Source of the DNA: Comamonas sp. lk
Lineage (GTDB): Bacteria > Pseudomonadota > Gammaproteobacteria > Burkholderiales > Burkholderiaceae_C
Assembly: GCA_945860595.1 (NCBI GenBank)
Contig: CAMAQV010000002.1
Coordinates: forward strand, 1 to 64,000
Direction of reading: 5' to 3'
Length of the DNA: 64,000 bases
In this document: piece after piece, positions 48,195-63,495 of the stretch
Numbering within the stretch: position 1 is the stretch's first letter
Layout of the letters: every line of letters starts with the position of its first letter
The notes under the pieces: model-generated
The model's database searches: none
Seen by the model: only the letters and a program-made list of their open reading frames with translations
Told to the model about the DNA's origin: nothing
Made by a program: the position numbers and the translations under genes

Positions 48195-49012
48195 TTGGTC
48201 TCCAGTGGCGCTGCGGCCGTGAACACGGATGCGTGCTGGCGCTCAAGCGCCCAAGCCCATACCCGCTCCAAAGGAACCGGCAGGATCATCAGCGCGTGTT
48301 CCACGATCGCCAAGCCCAGCAGCGAGGCCAGCAAGACCCAGCCGGTGGTAATCGATTGCGATGGCGACTGTGCTTGCACCAGCATCCAGACCCACATGCA
48401 GCAGGCGAGGCCGGTGCTGAACGCAAACCACAGACCGACTGGTTTTTCAACAAAGTAGCTGGCCAGGTATTTCAAATGCGGGGGTAGGTAGTCAGCCCCG
48501 GTACGCGGCACGCCGAAATACAGATTGAATTTGGCACTGACCCGCATACACCACAGTAGCGCAAAGGTGCACACCGCCAGATGGTTGGGCTGGCCGGATT
48601 GCATGGCCAGCAGAAAACCAAAATTGGCAATCAGCGCAAGCTCGTGGTGCAAGATGACGGCAATCGCTTGGCGCAGACGTACCCAGCCGCGGGCATCTGG
48701 ATCTTGTGGGACCCGGCGCGGCCCGGTGACCGAGCCCGTCAAAAATGCCAACTCATGCCAGCCCCACATCACGATCACGCTGCCAAAGCCGATGAAGGTA
48801 TTGCTCACCGAGTGCGACGCCATGCTCACCTGTACGCCCCACAGACTCAGGAACAGCAGCACGGTCCAGCCGCCCAAGCTCCAACGGAAGCTGTGCGCGG
48901 GCAGGCGGTTGAGCAGCAAAATGATGCCCGTACCGAACCACCAGCACACCAGCGCAAACAGCACCGCGACGGCGGTGTCCGTCATGCCCAGTTGCAGCGC
49001 ATTGCCTACCAT
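48191..49012 (-). CDS. puhE: Photosynthetic complex assembly protein PuhE
   Basis: A 273-residue polytopic membrane protein with about seven spans, the DUF3623 family called photosynthetic complex assembly protein 2. Segments such as [27 protein letters not shown] and [11 protein letters not shown] are characteristic. PuhE affects assembly of the reaction centre-LH1 complex. The ATG at 49012 overlaps the acsF stop; an internal ATG at 48985 is an alternative. It lies between acsF and crtI in one operon. Confidence 0.9.
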   Translation of the reverse strand: MVGNALQLGMTDTAVAVLFALVCWWFGTGIILLLNRLPAHSFRWSLGGWTVLLFLSLWGVQVSMASHSVSNTFIGFGSVIVMWGWHELAFLTGSVTGPRRVPQDPDARGWVRLRQAIAVILHHELALIANFGFLLAMQSGQPNHLAVCTFALLWCMRVSAKFNLYFGVPRTGADYLPPHLKYLASYFVEKPVGLWFAFSTGLACCMWVWMLVQAQSPSQSITTGWVLLASLLGLAIVEHALMILPVPLERVWAWALERQHASVFTAAAPLETK

Positions 49013-50094
49013 GCAGGCACCATGCGTACAGTCTGCGGCAGCTCGCTCGATTGCACGGGCATCAGGTACAGACGGCCAAAGGTCAGCGCAGCGCGCAGCG
49101 CGCACACTCCTTGGGTTAGCTTGCCGATGACGCCGCCGCGGGCTTTGGCACGCTCATTGGCCTGCGAGATGGCAAACAGCTTCTCCAGGCCGGCGCGGAA
49201 ATCAGGATGATCGGTGTCCAGCGAAATAGGGAACACCTGGCGCGAGATTTCGGTGGTGATACGGAACACGGTGTAGTCGTACTCGTCCGAGTCCAGGCCC
49301 ATGGCGTGGTGCAGCATGGGGCGGGTGTGGTCGCGCACATACATGGTGGCGTAGACCGCCAAAATGAAGAATCGGATCCACAGCTTGTTGACACCACGCA
49401 GCAAGTGCGGGTTGGCGCGCATGATGAGCGCAAACGATTCGCCGTGGCGGAACTCGTCGTTGCACCACAACTCGAACCAGCGGAAGATGGGGTGAAAGCG
49501 CTTGTCCGGGTGCTTTTCCAGTTGGCGGAAGATGGTGATGTAGCGGGCGTAGCCGATTTTTTCAGAGAGGTAGGTTGCGTAAAAAATGTACTTGGGCTTG
49601 AAGAAGGTATAGGCCTTGGTGCGCTTGAGGTCGCCCATGTCGATGCCCAAACCGAAGTCCCGCAAAGACTGGTTGATAAAGCCCGCATGGCGTGACTCAT
49701 CGCGCGCCATATAGGTCATCAGCTGCTTGATGTCGGGGTTTTCGACGTTCTTGCGGATCTCGTTGTACAGGATGCAGCCCGAGAACTCCGAGGTCAGCGA
49801 ACTGATCAAAAAGTCCAGAAATTCCTGGCGCATTTCCGGCGACAGCTTGGGCATGAGCTCGGCCACTTCGCCGGCGAATTTTTCGTCACGCTGGAAGTGG
49901 TCGTGGTTATTGTCACCCTCGTACTCGCGCATCATGGCGTCCCATTCGCCGCGCACGGACGACACGTCCAGGCGGTCCATGGCATCAAAGTCGGTGGTGT
50001 AGAAGCGCGGGCTGAGCATCGTGCTTTCCACGGCTTTCTGGTTGGCATCGCTGGACGTGGCGATGGGCTTGGCTGCGGCTACGGTGGTGCTCAT
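49006..50094 (-). CDS. acsF: Aerobic Mg-protoporphyrin IX monomethyl ester cyclase
   Basis: Oxygen-dependent di-iron enzyme that closes ring E of bacteriochlorophyll precursors. The 362-residue protein has the two halves of the di-iron site in [16 protein letters not shown] and [15 protein letters not shown], and a second pair further on around [18 protein letters not shown] (NDEFRHGE). This is the aerobic route; no bchE is present in the window. It sits between puhC and puhE, 33 bases after puhC. Confidence 0.96.
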   Translation of the reverse strand: MSTTVAAAKPIATSSDANQKAVESTMLSPRFYTTDFDAMDRLDVSSVRGEWDAMMREYEGDNNHDHFQRDEKFAGEVAELMPKLSPEMRQEFLDFLISSLTSEFSGCILYNEIRKNVENPDIKQLMTYMARDESRHAGFINQSLRDFGLGIDMGDLKRTKAYTFFKPKYIFYATYLSEKIGYARYITIFRQLEKHPDKRFHPIFRWFELWCNDEFRHGESFALIMRANPHLLRGVNKLWIRFFILAVYATMYVRDHTRPMLHHAMGLDSDEYDYTVFRITTEISRQVFPISLDTDHPDFRAGLEKLFAISQANERAKARGGVIGKLTQGVCALRAALTFGRLYLMPVQSSELPQTVRMVPAW

Positions 50095-50127
50095 GGTGCT
50101 GCGCTTTCGTGGGTAGTCAAAAGGTCT

Positions 50128-50574
50128 TTATTTGCCCATAAAGGGTGCGAACGATCCAATATTAGTCGGGCCGAATGCGCCTAAATCCAGGTGTTCTCCC
50201 GTGCTGCGGTCACTGATCACCAGGCGTCCGTCATCAAAGCGGGTGAGATCAAAGGTGCCGTCCGGGCCCAGGCCGCGCAGCTTGCGGCTGCGGTTGAGTG
50301 CGCGCAGGATGCCGCGGATAAAACCTTGTTCGCCCTGGACCCGCGCCACCTGCTCGCCGGTCTTGGCGTCGGTGATCAGAATGTCACCACCCGGCATGTC
50401 GCGAAACAGCAGGCTGCGGCTGACCTGTACATCGGTTGGCGCGGCGTCGCGCTCGCTGTGCAAGCTCATCCAACTCACCACAGCCAGGATCAGCGCCAGC
50501 GCCAAAAGCCCCCAGGTAATCGGCAACTGGGTGGGGATAGAGCGCATGGGCATGCTGGACGCAGCGGTATTCAT
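50128..50574 (-). CDS. puhC: Photosynthetic complex assembly protein PuhC
   Basis: A 148-residue protein with one N-terminal membrane span (about residues 19-37) and a periplasmic domain. The order RSLLFRDMPGGDILITDAKTGEQVA, QGFIRGILRALNRSR and FDLTRFDDGRLVISDRSTGE is that of PuhC, needed for full levels of the reaction centre-LH1 complex. It follows puhB after 16 bases. Confidence 0.92.
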   Translation of the reverse strand: MNTAASSMPMRSIPTQLPITWGLLALALILAVVSWMSLHSERDAAPTDVQVSRSLLFRDMPGGDILITDAKTGEQVARVQGEQGFIRGILRALNRSRKLRGLGPDGTFDLTRFDDGRLVISDRSTGEHLDLGAFGPTNIGSFAPFMGK

Positions 50575-50590
50575 GGTGGTGTTCCGGGTT

Positions 50591-51250
50591 TCAGGCCATC
50601 AGGCCGTGGTTGGGTGCCATGGCCGGTGCAGGGGCCGCTTCACCGGCCAGCATGCGCTCGCTGGGATTTTCCAGACGCCAGGCCTGAAGCAGCAGGTTAC
50701 TGACGGCCTCGGCACCCGGGATGCTGCGCAGTGTGGGTTGAGGCGCTTTGAAGTGCCAGGGGCGGGCGTGGGGCCACAGGTGCAGGTAGGCGATGTGGCT
50801 GTCCGGCTTGATCTGGACCGCCAGGTCACCGGTTCCGCGCGCCAGCGGCTTGAGCGAGGCGCCGGTGATTTGCCGGTAGGGCAGGTTGAGGGTCAGCCCC
50901 AACACCACACCGATGCGCATCACCACGCGCCGGTTGGTGAGGGTGTAGAGCGTGGTGCTCGACACGAGGTAGGTGAATCCGCCCAGCAAGGCCCAGGCAA
51001 GCGTGGCGCAGGCACCACTGATGCCCAGGTACTTGGCCATCTCCAGCGCGCTGCTCCCCTGGTCCCACAGGTGTGCGAATTGCAGCAACCACATCACCAC
51101 CAAGTACATGGCCACCGTACGCAGTCCGAAGGTGGACACACCCAGGCTGCGCCATTCGGGCGCGCCTTGCCAAAGGATGTACTCACCGGGCGGGAGCTTC
51201 TCGGGCAAGCCCGGCGCGGTCTCGAATTCGTGCTCGTGCTGGCGGCTCAT
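50591..51250 (-). CDS. puhB: Photosynthetic complex assembly protein PuhB
   Basis: A 219-residue membrane protein with a conserved N-terminus (EHEFETAPGLPEKLPPGEYILWQG), two or three spans and a PH-like cytoplasmic part with YTLTNRRVVMRIGVVLGLTLNLPYRQI (TNRRVVMRIG segment). PuhB assists reaction-centre assembly. The start at 51250 overlaps the puhA stop (ATGA); the longer upstream frame is antisense noise within puhA. Confidence 0.93.
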   Translation of the reverse strand: MSRQHEHEFETAPGLPEKLPPGEYILWQGAPEWRSLGVSTFGLRTVAMYLVVMWLLQFAHLWDQGSSALEMAKYLGISGACATLAWALLGGFTYLVSSTTLYTLTNRRVVMRIGVVLGLTLNLPYRQITGASLKPLARGTGDLAVQIKPDSHIAYLHLWPHARPWHFKAPQPTLRSIPGAEAVSNLLLQAWRLENPSERMLAGEAAPAPAMAPNHGLMA

Positions 51251-52026
51251 ACCAAGGGTTCCTGGCGGTCCGGATCGGCGTACAGCAGGCCGGCGCCGTA
51301 GTACGCCATGATTTTTTCTTCTTCGAGAAAGGTCACTTTCTCGGGCGAGCGGGTCTTGGGCACGTTGCCGAACTGGTGCGCATACAGGGCATGTACGTGG
51401 ACACCATCGGCGCGGATCACCGCAAAATTCATGGGCAGTAACACCGCTTGACTGCTGCCCTGGGCTTGCAGCTCGATGTAGCGGAACAGCATCTCGGCGC
51501 GGTCGACCCACATGTCCACAACCGTGCCGGCCTGCTCGCCCGCTGCGTCAAAGACTGGCAGGCCGCGTGGGTCGGTATCGCGGGAGGAAACGCCGTGGTC
51601 GGAGGCGATGCGCAGCGGAACGATTTTGATTTCGCCGTGGTGCGTCATGTCGGGCACATCGGCGCGCGCAGCCCAAGCACCGGGACCGACACCCGCCAGC
51701 AGCGGGTCACCCACGGGCTCTAGTGGCGCGCCGTTAAAACGGTGGGCCGGCACGGCGCTGTAGTCGCCATCGGGGCGGTTCACATCGGGCGACAGGAAAA
51801 CCTGCCCATCGTGCATTTCAAAGCGCTTGGGTTCGGGCACCGGCGGCCAGCCATCCTGCTTGGGGCCGGGGTCGCGACCTGCATCCATGGGATAGCCCTC
51901 GCGGTGGTTTTCGCGCACGAGGTAGTACACGAGGCCGGCAAAAAATCCCCAAAAAATGTAGAGCACCACTTGCGCTACATCGACATATTGGGTGATAGCA
52001 CCCGTTTCGGTAAAAGTAGTTCCCAT
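51247..52026 (-). CDS. puhA: Photosynthetic reaction centre H subunit
   Basis: The 259-residue H subunit caps the reaction centre on the cytoplasmic side and shapes proton delivery to QB. A single N-terminal span (VVLYIFWGFFAGLVYYLVREN) is followed by the REGYPMD segment. The cytoplasmic PRC-barrel domain has DPRGLPVFDAAGEQAGTVVDMWVDRAE (GLPVFDAAG) and VLLPMNFAVI. GAGCGAGAACATGGG marks the start. It follows lhaA after 12 bases. Confidence 0.97.
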   Translation of the reverse strand: MGTTFTETGAITQYVDVAQVVLYIFWGFFAGLVYYLVRENHREGYPMDAGRDPGPKQDGWPPVPEPKRFEMHDGQVFLSPDVNRPDGDYSAVPAHRFNGAPLEPVGDPLLAGVGPGAWAARADVPDMTHHGEIKIVPLRIASDHGVSSRDTDPRGLPVFDAAGEQAGTVVDMWVDRAEMLFRYIELQAQGSSQAVLLPMNFAVIRADGVHVHALYAHQFGNVPKTRSPEKVTFLEEEKIMAYYGAGLLYADPDRQEPLV

Positions 52027-52038
52027 GTTCTCGCTCCT

Positions 52039-53493
52039 TCAGACAGAAACAAAACGACCCTGCTGCATCCCACTGGCGCGGCGTACGCGACCGACCAGGG
52101 GTCCCAAAGCCACCAGCGTGGCAAAGACCAAATAAATTTCGCAATGAAAAACAAAGCTGTAGCCCGTGGCCACGTTGTCCATGACTTCTCCCATAGCGCC
52201 CTGCGCCGTCCAATGGCCGACGGCATCGCGCAGCAGCGCGGCCAGAATGGCGGCGACGCCACCGGCGGTGGCATGCACCGCACCCCATGCGCCCAGGCCC
52301 AGGCCGACAAATTCTTTGTCCTGGTAGGACATGGCTGTCACCAGGGTTCCCACCGAAAACAGCCCGGTACCAAAGCCCAGCAGGCAAGCGCCGCTTTGGA
52401 ACATAAGCACGGAATGAAGCGGCACCGAAAAAATCAGAAAAACAAAAGCAGGCAGTGCCAGCAACAGGCCGCAACCGGCCAGGCGGCAGGCATGCACGCC
52501 CCGGCGCAGCCACATGGCGGCCAGCGCAAAGGCCACAAATGCACCACCGGCGGACAAGGCGTTGAGCGAGCTGGTTTGGCCCACGCTCATGCCCAGTACC
52601 TGACCGCCAAAGGGCTCAATCAGGATGTCTTGCATGGACAGTGCGCACGTACCCAGCCCCACGGTCCACAAAAAGCGCACCATCTGCGGCTGCGCCAACA
52701 GGCGTTTGAGGCTGCGTGAAAAACCGCCCGCGGCGCGCGGCTCGCGGCGTTCCTGCCGGGCCTCTTGCTTCCACAGCGAGACCAGGTTGAAAACGACGAC
52801 CACGACGGCGCTGCCCTGAATGACCTGGACCAGCACTTTGGGCGAGAAATCTTGGAGCAAGAAGCCATAGAGCAGGCTGCTGGCCACCATGCCTAGCAGC
52901 AACATGCTGTGCAGCAGGGCCACGACACTGGGGCGCTTCTCTTCAGTGGCCAGGTCCGTGGCCAGCGCCATCCCGGCGGTCTGGGTGACTTGCAACCCTA
53001 AGCCGACGAGCATGAAGGTGAGCGTCATGCCCAGACGCCCGATCCACAGCGTGTTGGGCATGGGGTCTGAGAGCAGCAGCAGGGCAAAAGGCATGATGGC
53101 CAGGCCGCCGAATAGCAACAGGGTACCCATCCACAAATACGGCAAGCGTTTGAGGCCGAGCACCGACGGGTGCGTGTCGCTGCGGTAGCCCACTACCGTG
53201 CGCAGGGGTGCCAGGATCAGCGGCGCGCCGACTGCGAAAGCCACCCACCAGGCCGGGATACCCAGTTCCAGAATCATGACCCGGTTGAGTGTGCCCACCA
53301 GCAGCGTGGTCACCATCCCGATCGCTGCCTGAAACAGCGACAGGCGCAGTAGCCTCCCTATGGGCAGCTCGGGCGAGGCCGCATCGGCAAAGGGCATGAA
53401 GCGCATGCCGTAGGCCATGACCCACTGAGGCGGACGCAGCACGGTCTGCACGCGACGCACCAGCATGTCGGAGAGGGCGTGCAAGAGTTTCAT
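52039..53493 (-). CDS. lhaA: LhaA/PucC-family LH1 assembly transporter-like protein
   Basis: A 484-residue protein with 12 predicted spans, in the BCD (PucC/LhaA) branch of the major facilitator superfamily. GTLNRVMILELGIPAWWVA near residue 65 and the GYRSDTHPSVLGLKRLPYLWMG region are hallmarks. These proteins are thought to deliver bacteriochlorophyll or help LH1 insertion. The ATG at 53493 overlaps the bchM stop; the frame upstream to 53799 lies within bchM and is not coding. Placement before puhA supports LhaA rather than PucC. Confidence 0.93.
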   Translation of the reverse strand: MKLLHALSDMLVRRVQTVLRPPQWVMAYGMRFMPFADAASPELPIGRLLRLSLFQAAIGMVTTLLVGTLNRVMILELGIPAWWVAFAVGAPLILAPLRTVVGYRSDTHPSVLGLKRLPYLWMGTLLLFGGLAIMPFALLLLSDPMPNTLWIGRLGMTLTFMLVGLGLQVTQTAGMALATDLATEEKRPSVVALLHSMLLLGMVASSLLYGFLLQDFSPKVLVQVIQGSAVVVVVFNLVSLWKQEARQERREPRAAGGFSRSLKRLLAQPQMVRFLWTVGLGTCALSMQDILIEPFGGQVLGMSVGQTSSLNALSAGGAFVAFALAAMWLRRGVHACRLAGCGLLLALPAFVFLIFSVPLHSVLMFQSGACLLGFGTGLFSVGTLVTAMSYQDKEFVGLGLGAWGAVHATAGGVAAILAALLRDAVGHWTAQGAMGEVMDNVATGYSFVFHCEIYLVFATLVALGPLVGRVRRASGMQQGRFVSV

Positions 53494-54214
53494 GCGCGCG
53501 TCCACTCCCAGGCGTGCGAAGTGTAGAAGCCGCTGCTGATGCGCTGCGAACGCCCTGCTTGCCAGCCGGTGGTGGCCAGCGTGCTGCGAAAGCCCCATTT
53601 CAAATCCCACATGAGCACCGGTTGCAGGGATGGTGAGCGATCGCTGCGCGGAAACAAGCGCCCCAGGCTGTGCAGCAGGCCGAGCCAGGGTGTGTGCGGC
53701 GCGAAGGTGAATGTGATGCTGCTGCGGGTGCGCAGGCTCAGGCGGTTCACGGCTTTGACGATGTCCGGGGTGTCGTAATGGATCAGCGAATCCATGCACA
53801 CCACGTGGTCAAAGCTACCCAGATCATCGGCCAGCATGTCGCCGGCACTGAATTCAATGCGGCCGCCGCGCGCGCCCAGCGTGGGGTCCTGGTGCAATTC
53901 TTTGATGTGGCGCTGCTGCGCCAGATCCACCAGTGTGGGCGACAGGTCGATGGCGACCACATGCGCGCCGCGCCGCATCGCCTCGGATGCCAGGGCACCT
54001 GTTCCGCAACCGGCGTCGAGCAGGCGCAAACCTTCCATGTTCTCAGGCAACCAGGACAGCAGCGTGCCGCGCATGCGCTCGCGCCCGGCGCGCACCGTGG
54101 CGCGGATGCGTCCCACCGGCGCCTTAGAGGTCAGAACCTCCCAGGCCTTGGCGGCTGTGCGGTCGAAATAGTGTTCTATTTCGCCGCGGCGCGCGATGTA
54201 GCTGCTGTGGTCCA

Positions 54215-54215
<1 letters not shown>
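53490..54215 (-). CDS. bchM: Mg-protoporphyrin IX O-methyltransferase BchM
   Basis: Transfers a methyl from SAM to the ring C propionate of Mg-protoporphyrin IX, the step before AcsF. The 241-residue protein has the SAM motif LLDAGCGTGALASEAMRRGAHVVAID (GCGTGALASEA) and the DHVVCMDSLIHY segment. The ATG at 54215 shares a base with the bchL stop. It is followed by lhaA with ATGA overlap. Confidence 0.95.
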
Positions 54216-58921
<4,706 letters not shown>

Positions 58922-58947
<26 letters not shown>

Positions 58948-60547
58948 CGTAAAGCGTCTCCACGGTGATGTTCTGAATACCCATTTCGGACGCGAAGCGT
59001 TCGGTGTTGCGGCGGGCTTTTCCGCGCACAAAGAAAGGAATTTTTCCGAGTTCTTTTTCGGCATCGGTGGACCACATGCCGATGCCCGGTTTGGTGTCAA
59101 CAGCGGGTGCTGCGGTCGCTGCAGGTGCCACGGCCGGCGAATGTGCTGTCGGGGGGGCGGTATCCCCGTGCGCTGTCACCTCGGCAAGCGCTTCCTGCGC
59201 GGGTTGCGCGGCCGCTGCTTTGCCGCCCAGGTGTGAGGAGCCTGCTGCGTCATGAAATTCAAAGTCTTCGCGGAACATGCCCAGCAGGTGCTCCTCCAAA
59301 CCCATCATCAGCGGATGGACCCAGGTGTCAAACAGCACATTGGCACCTTCAAAACCCATTTGCGGCGCGTACCGCGCGGGGAAATCCTGCACATGCACGG
59401 GGGCCGAAATCACCGCGCAGGGGATCGCGTGGCGCTTGGCGATATGGCGCTCCATTTGCGTGCCCAGAATCAACTCGGGTTGCAGCTGGGTGATTTGCGC
59501 TTCCACCGCCAGGTAGTCGTCGCTGATCAAAGCCTCGACGCCATACAGCTTGGCGGCGTCGCGCACTTCGCGGGCGAATTCGCGGCTGTAGGTGCCCATG
59601 CCGACGACCTCGAAGCCCATTTCGTCCTGCGCAAAACGCGCGGCAGCGATCACATGGGTGGCGTCGCCGAATACATACACGCGCTTAGCCGTGAGGTAGG
59701 TCGAATCGACCGAGCGGGCATACCAGACGGCGTGTGCATCGGCCTCGATGTCGGCGGGTACCGAAATGCCGGCCAGCGCTGCGACTTCTTGCACAAACTC
59801 GCGGGTGGCGCTCATGCCAATGGGCACGGTTTTGGTAAAGGGCTGACCGAACTGACGCTGCAACCACTGCGCGGTGGTCTGGGCGATCTCCGGGTAGAGC
59901 AGGACATTGAAGTCGGCGTCTGGAAGGCTTTGCAAATCGGCCGCGCTGGCGCTTAAGGGGGCTACGACGGCAACATCTACGCCCAATCGGGTCAGCAGTT
60001 GGCGGATTTCCTTGACGTCATCGCGGTGGCGAAAGCCCAGGGCACTGGGGCCCAGGATATTGCAGCGTGGGCGACGAGTGCCGTCCATCGGGCTTGCCGC
60101 ATCCGACTTCTTTGCCAGGCGACGCACCAGGTGGTAGAAGGTCTCGGAAGCGCCCCAGTTTTCCTTGCGTTGGTAGGCCGGCAACTCCAGTGCCACCACC
60201 GGAATGGGCAGGTTCAGCGCCAGCGCCAGGCCACCCGGGTCGTCTTGAATGAGCTCCGCAGTGCAGGAGGCACCTACCAGCATGGCCTTGGGCGCAAAAC
60301 GGTCGTAAGCGTCTTTCACAGCGGTTTTGAACAACTCTGCCGTGTCGCCGCCGAGGTCACGCGCCTGGAAGGTGGTGTAGGTCACCGGCGGGCGGCGGGG
60401 CAGGCGCTCGATCATGGTGAAGAGCAGGTCGGCGTAGGTGTCACCCTGCGGCGCGTGCATCACATAGTGCACATCGGTCATGGCGGTGGCCACGCGCATG
60501 GCACCGATGTGCGGCGGGCCTTCGTATGTCCAGAGTGTGAGTTGCAT
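58922..60547 (-). CDS. bchB: Light-independent protochlorophyllide reductase subunit BchB
   Basis: NifK-like subunit of dark-operative protochlorophyllide reductase, 541 residues. The N-terminus [20 protein letters not shown] is diagnostic. [18 protein letters not shown] contains the aspartate that serves as the unusual cluster ligand in the family, and the cysteine in [16 protein letters not shown] is another ligand. After residue 435 a linker rich in Ala/Pro/Thr precedes a C-terminal PCP_red-type helical domain ([17 protein letters not shown]). bchN lies 13 bases upstream. Confidence 0.96.
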
Positions 60548-60560
60548 GGTGTGCGTGTCC

Positions 60561-62359
<1,799 letters not shown>

Positions 62360-62414
62360 TTCGGGCTTCCTTTTTCGGGTTGACGGGGTGCCGCATGGGT
62401 CTGGCTTGCGGCTC

Positions 62415-62443
62415 AATGTAGAACCATTATGAACTAGTGTCAA
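62415..62443 (-). promoter_or_regulatory. Sigma-70-like promoter of the bchF superoperon
   Basis: On the minus strand TTGACA (62443-62438) and TACATT (62420-62415) are separated by exactly 17 bases. The -35 is a perfect match and the -10 has four of six. It lies 56 bases ahead of the bchF GTG. Confidence 0.6.
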
Positions 62444-62455
62444 CCTAAATTGACG
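62438..62455. promoter_or_regulatory. PpsR/CrtJ-like site between bchF and ppaA
   Basis: TGT-CAACCTAAATTG-ACG fits TGT-N12-ACA except the last base, and has the symmetrical TGTCAA...TTGACG arms seen in PpsR operators. It covers the -35 of the bchF promoter. A repressor bound here could control both directions. Confidence 0.55.
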
Positions 62456-62554
62456 TATTTTTTTTAATACAAAACTAGGGTTTTCCATGATTACAAGATG
62501 GGCAAGCAACACCACACTTTTGTATCCGAAACCATGCAATCAAAGGAGTTGCGC

Positions 62555-63352
62555 ATGCTCGACGCAGCGGTCAAACGACTTCCCCGCTTTCTCCTGGATA
62601 TCGCGCCTATCCAGCGCCTCATCAATGGCCCGAGCCGCCTGCGTTTGGTGGCCAAGCCGGAGGCGCCCGAACAGTTGGCACATGCGCGCGCGCTGCTGGC
62701 TCTGGGCACCAGCCAGTGGTCTGAGTTGGCGCATGCAGCCACAGATAGCCAGGACGCGACCCTGAACCTGCTGCGCGCCTGGCGCGACCAGGGTCGCAGC
62801 TGGCCCGACATTTACCTGCGCGGGATCAGCCCCACGGCCCAGCTGATGGGTGACTGGTGGGGCGCGGATCGCATGGACTTTGCCAGTATGTCGATGGCCA
62901 TGGTGCGCCTTCAGACGGCGATGTATGCGCTGAGCCCGGAATTCATGGCGGGCTCCCGCCCGGTTCAGGGTGCGCCCAGACGGCTTTTGTTGGCCAATGC
63001 CGCCTCGCAGCACAGCTTGGGCAGCTTGATGGTTGCTGAGTTTTTCCGGCTGGCGGGCTGGCGGGTCAAGGCGGTGCACGCGCCCAGCGCGCAGGAGCTG
63101 TCACTAGCGCTGCAGTCCGACTGGTTTGACGTGCTGGGCGTGGGTATTTCCATGGAACAACAGGTGCCGCAGGTCCAGCAAGCCTTGTCCGGGGCCCGCC
63201 AGCGCAGCGCCAACCCGGGCATCAAAATCATGTTGGGTGGGTTCTTGATTCAGCAACGCCCCGATTTGGTGCACGTTTTGGGCGCCGATTTTTCCGCCGA
63301 TGCGGCGGATGAAGCCGTGCAGTCAGCCGAACGCTGGCTTGCCATGAATTGA
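62555..63352 (+). CDS. ppaA: PpaA/AerR-type photosynthesis regulator
   Basis: A 265-residue regulator with a central helical part (SQWSELAHAATDSQ, YLRGISPTAQLMGDWWGADRMDF) and a C-terminal cobalamin-binding-like (SCHIC) domain containing NAASQHSLGSLMVAEFFRLAGWRV. PpaA/AerR proteins bind B12 and antagonise PpsR/CrtJ. The ATG at 62555 is chosen because AAGGAG sits 6 bases upstream; ATGs at 62498 and 62534 are in frame but lack a ribosome site. ppsR follows in the same direction. Confidence 0.85.
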   Translation: MLDAAVKRLPRFLLDIAPIQRLINGPSRLRLVAKPEAPEQLAHARALLALGTSQWSELAHAATDSQDATLNLLRAWRDQGRSWPDIYLRGISPTAQLMGDWWGADRMDFASMSMAMVRLQTAMYALSPEFMAGSRPVQGAPRRLLLANAASQHSLGSLMVAEFFRLAGWRVKAVHAPSAQELSLALQSDWFDVLGVGISMEQQVPQVQQALSGARQRSANPGIKIMLGGFLIQQRPDLVHVLGADFSADAADEAVQSAERWLAMN

Positions 63353-63404
63353 CCTCTGGGCGCTATGGCCTCCGTCAATCTGTCAACATTTTGTTTTTTA
63401 GCAG

Positions 63405-63422
63405 TGTATTTTTTAGTTGACA
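63405..63422 (+). promoter_or_regulatory. PpsR/CrtJ-type site upstream of ppsR
   Basis: TGT-ATTTTTTAGTTG-ACA is an exact TGT-N12-ACA match, 73 bases before the ppsR start, ending in a TTGACA -35-like hexamer. It suggests autoregulation of ppsR. Confidence 0.55.
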
Positions 63423-63495
63423 CTACGTTTACAATAAACCTAACAATACAACCAGTTGGTCAGCAGTGTCCAGCCCCGCTTTCTTGATCACTTAC

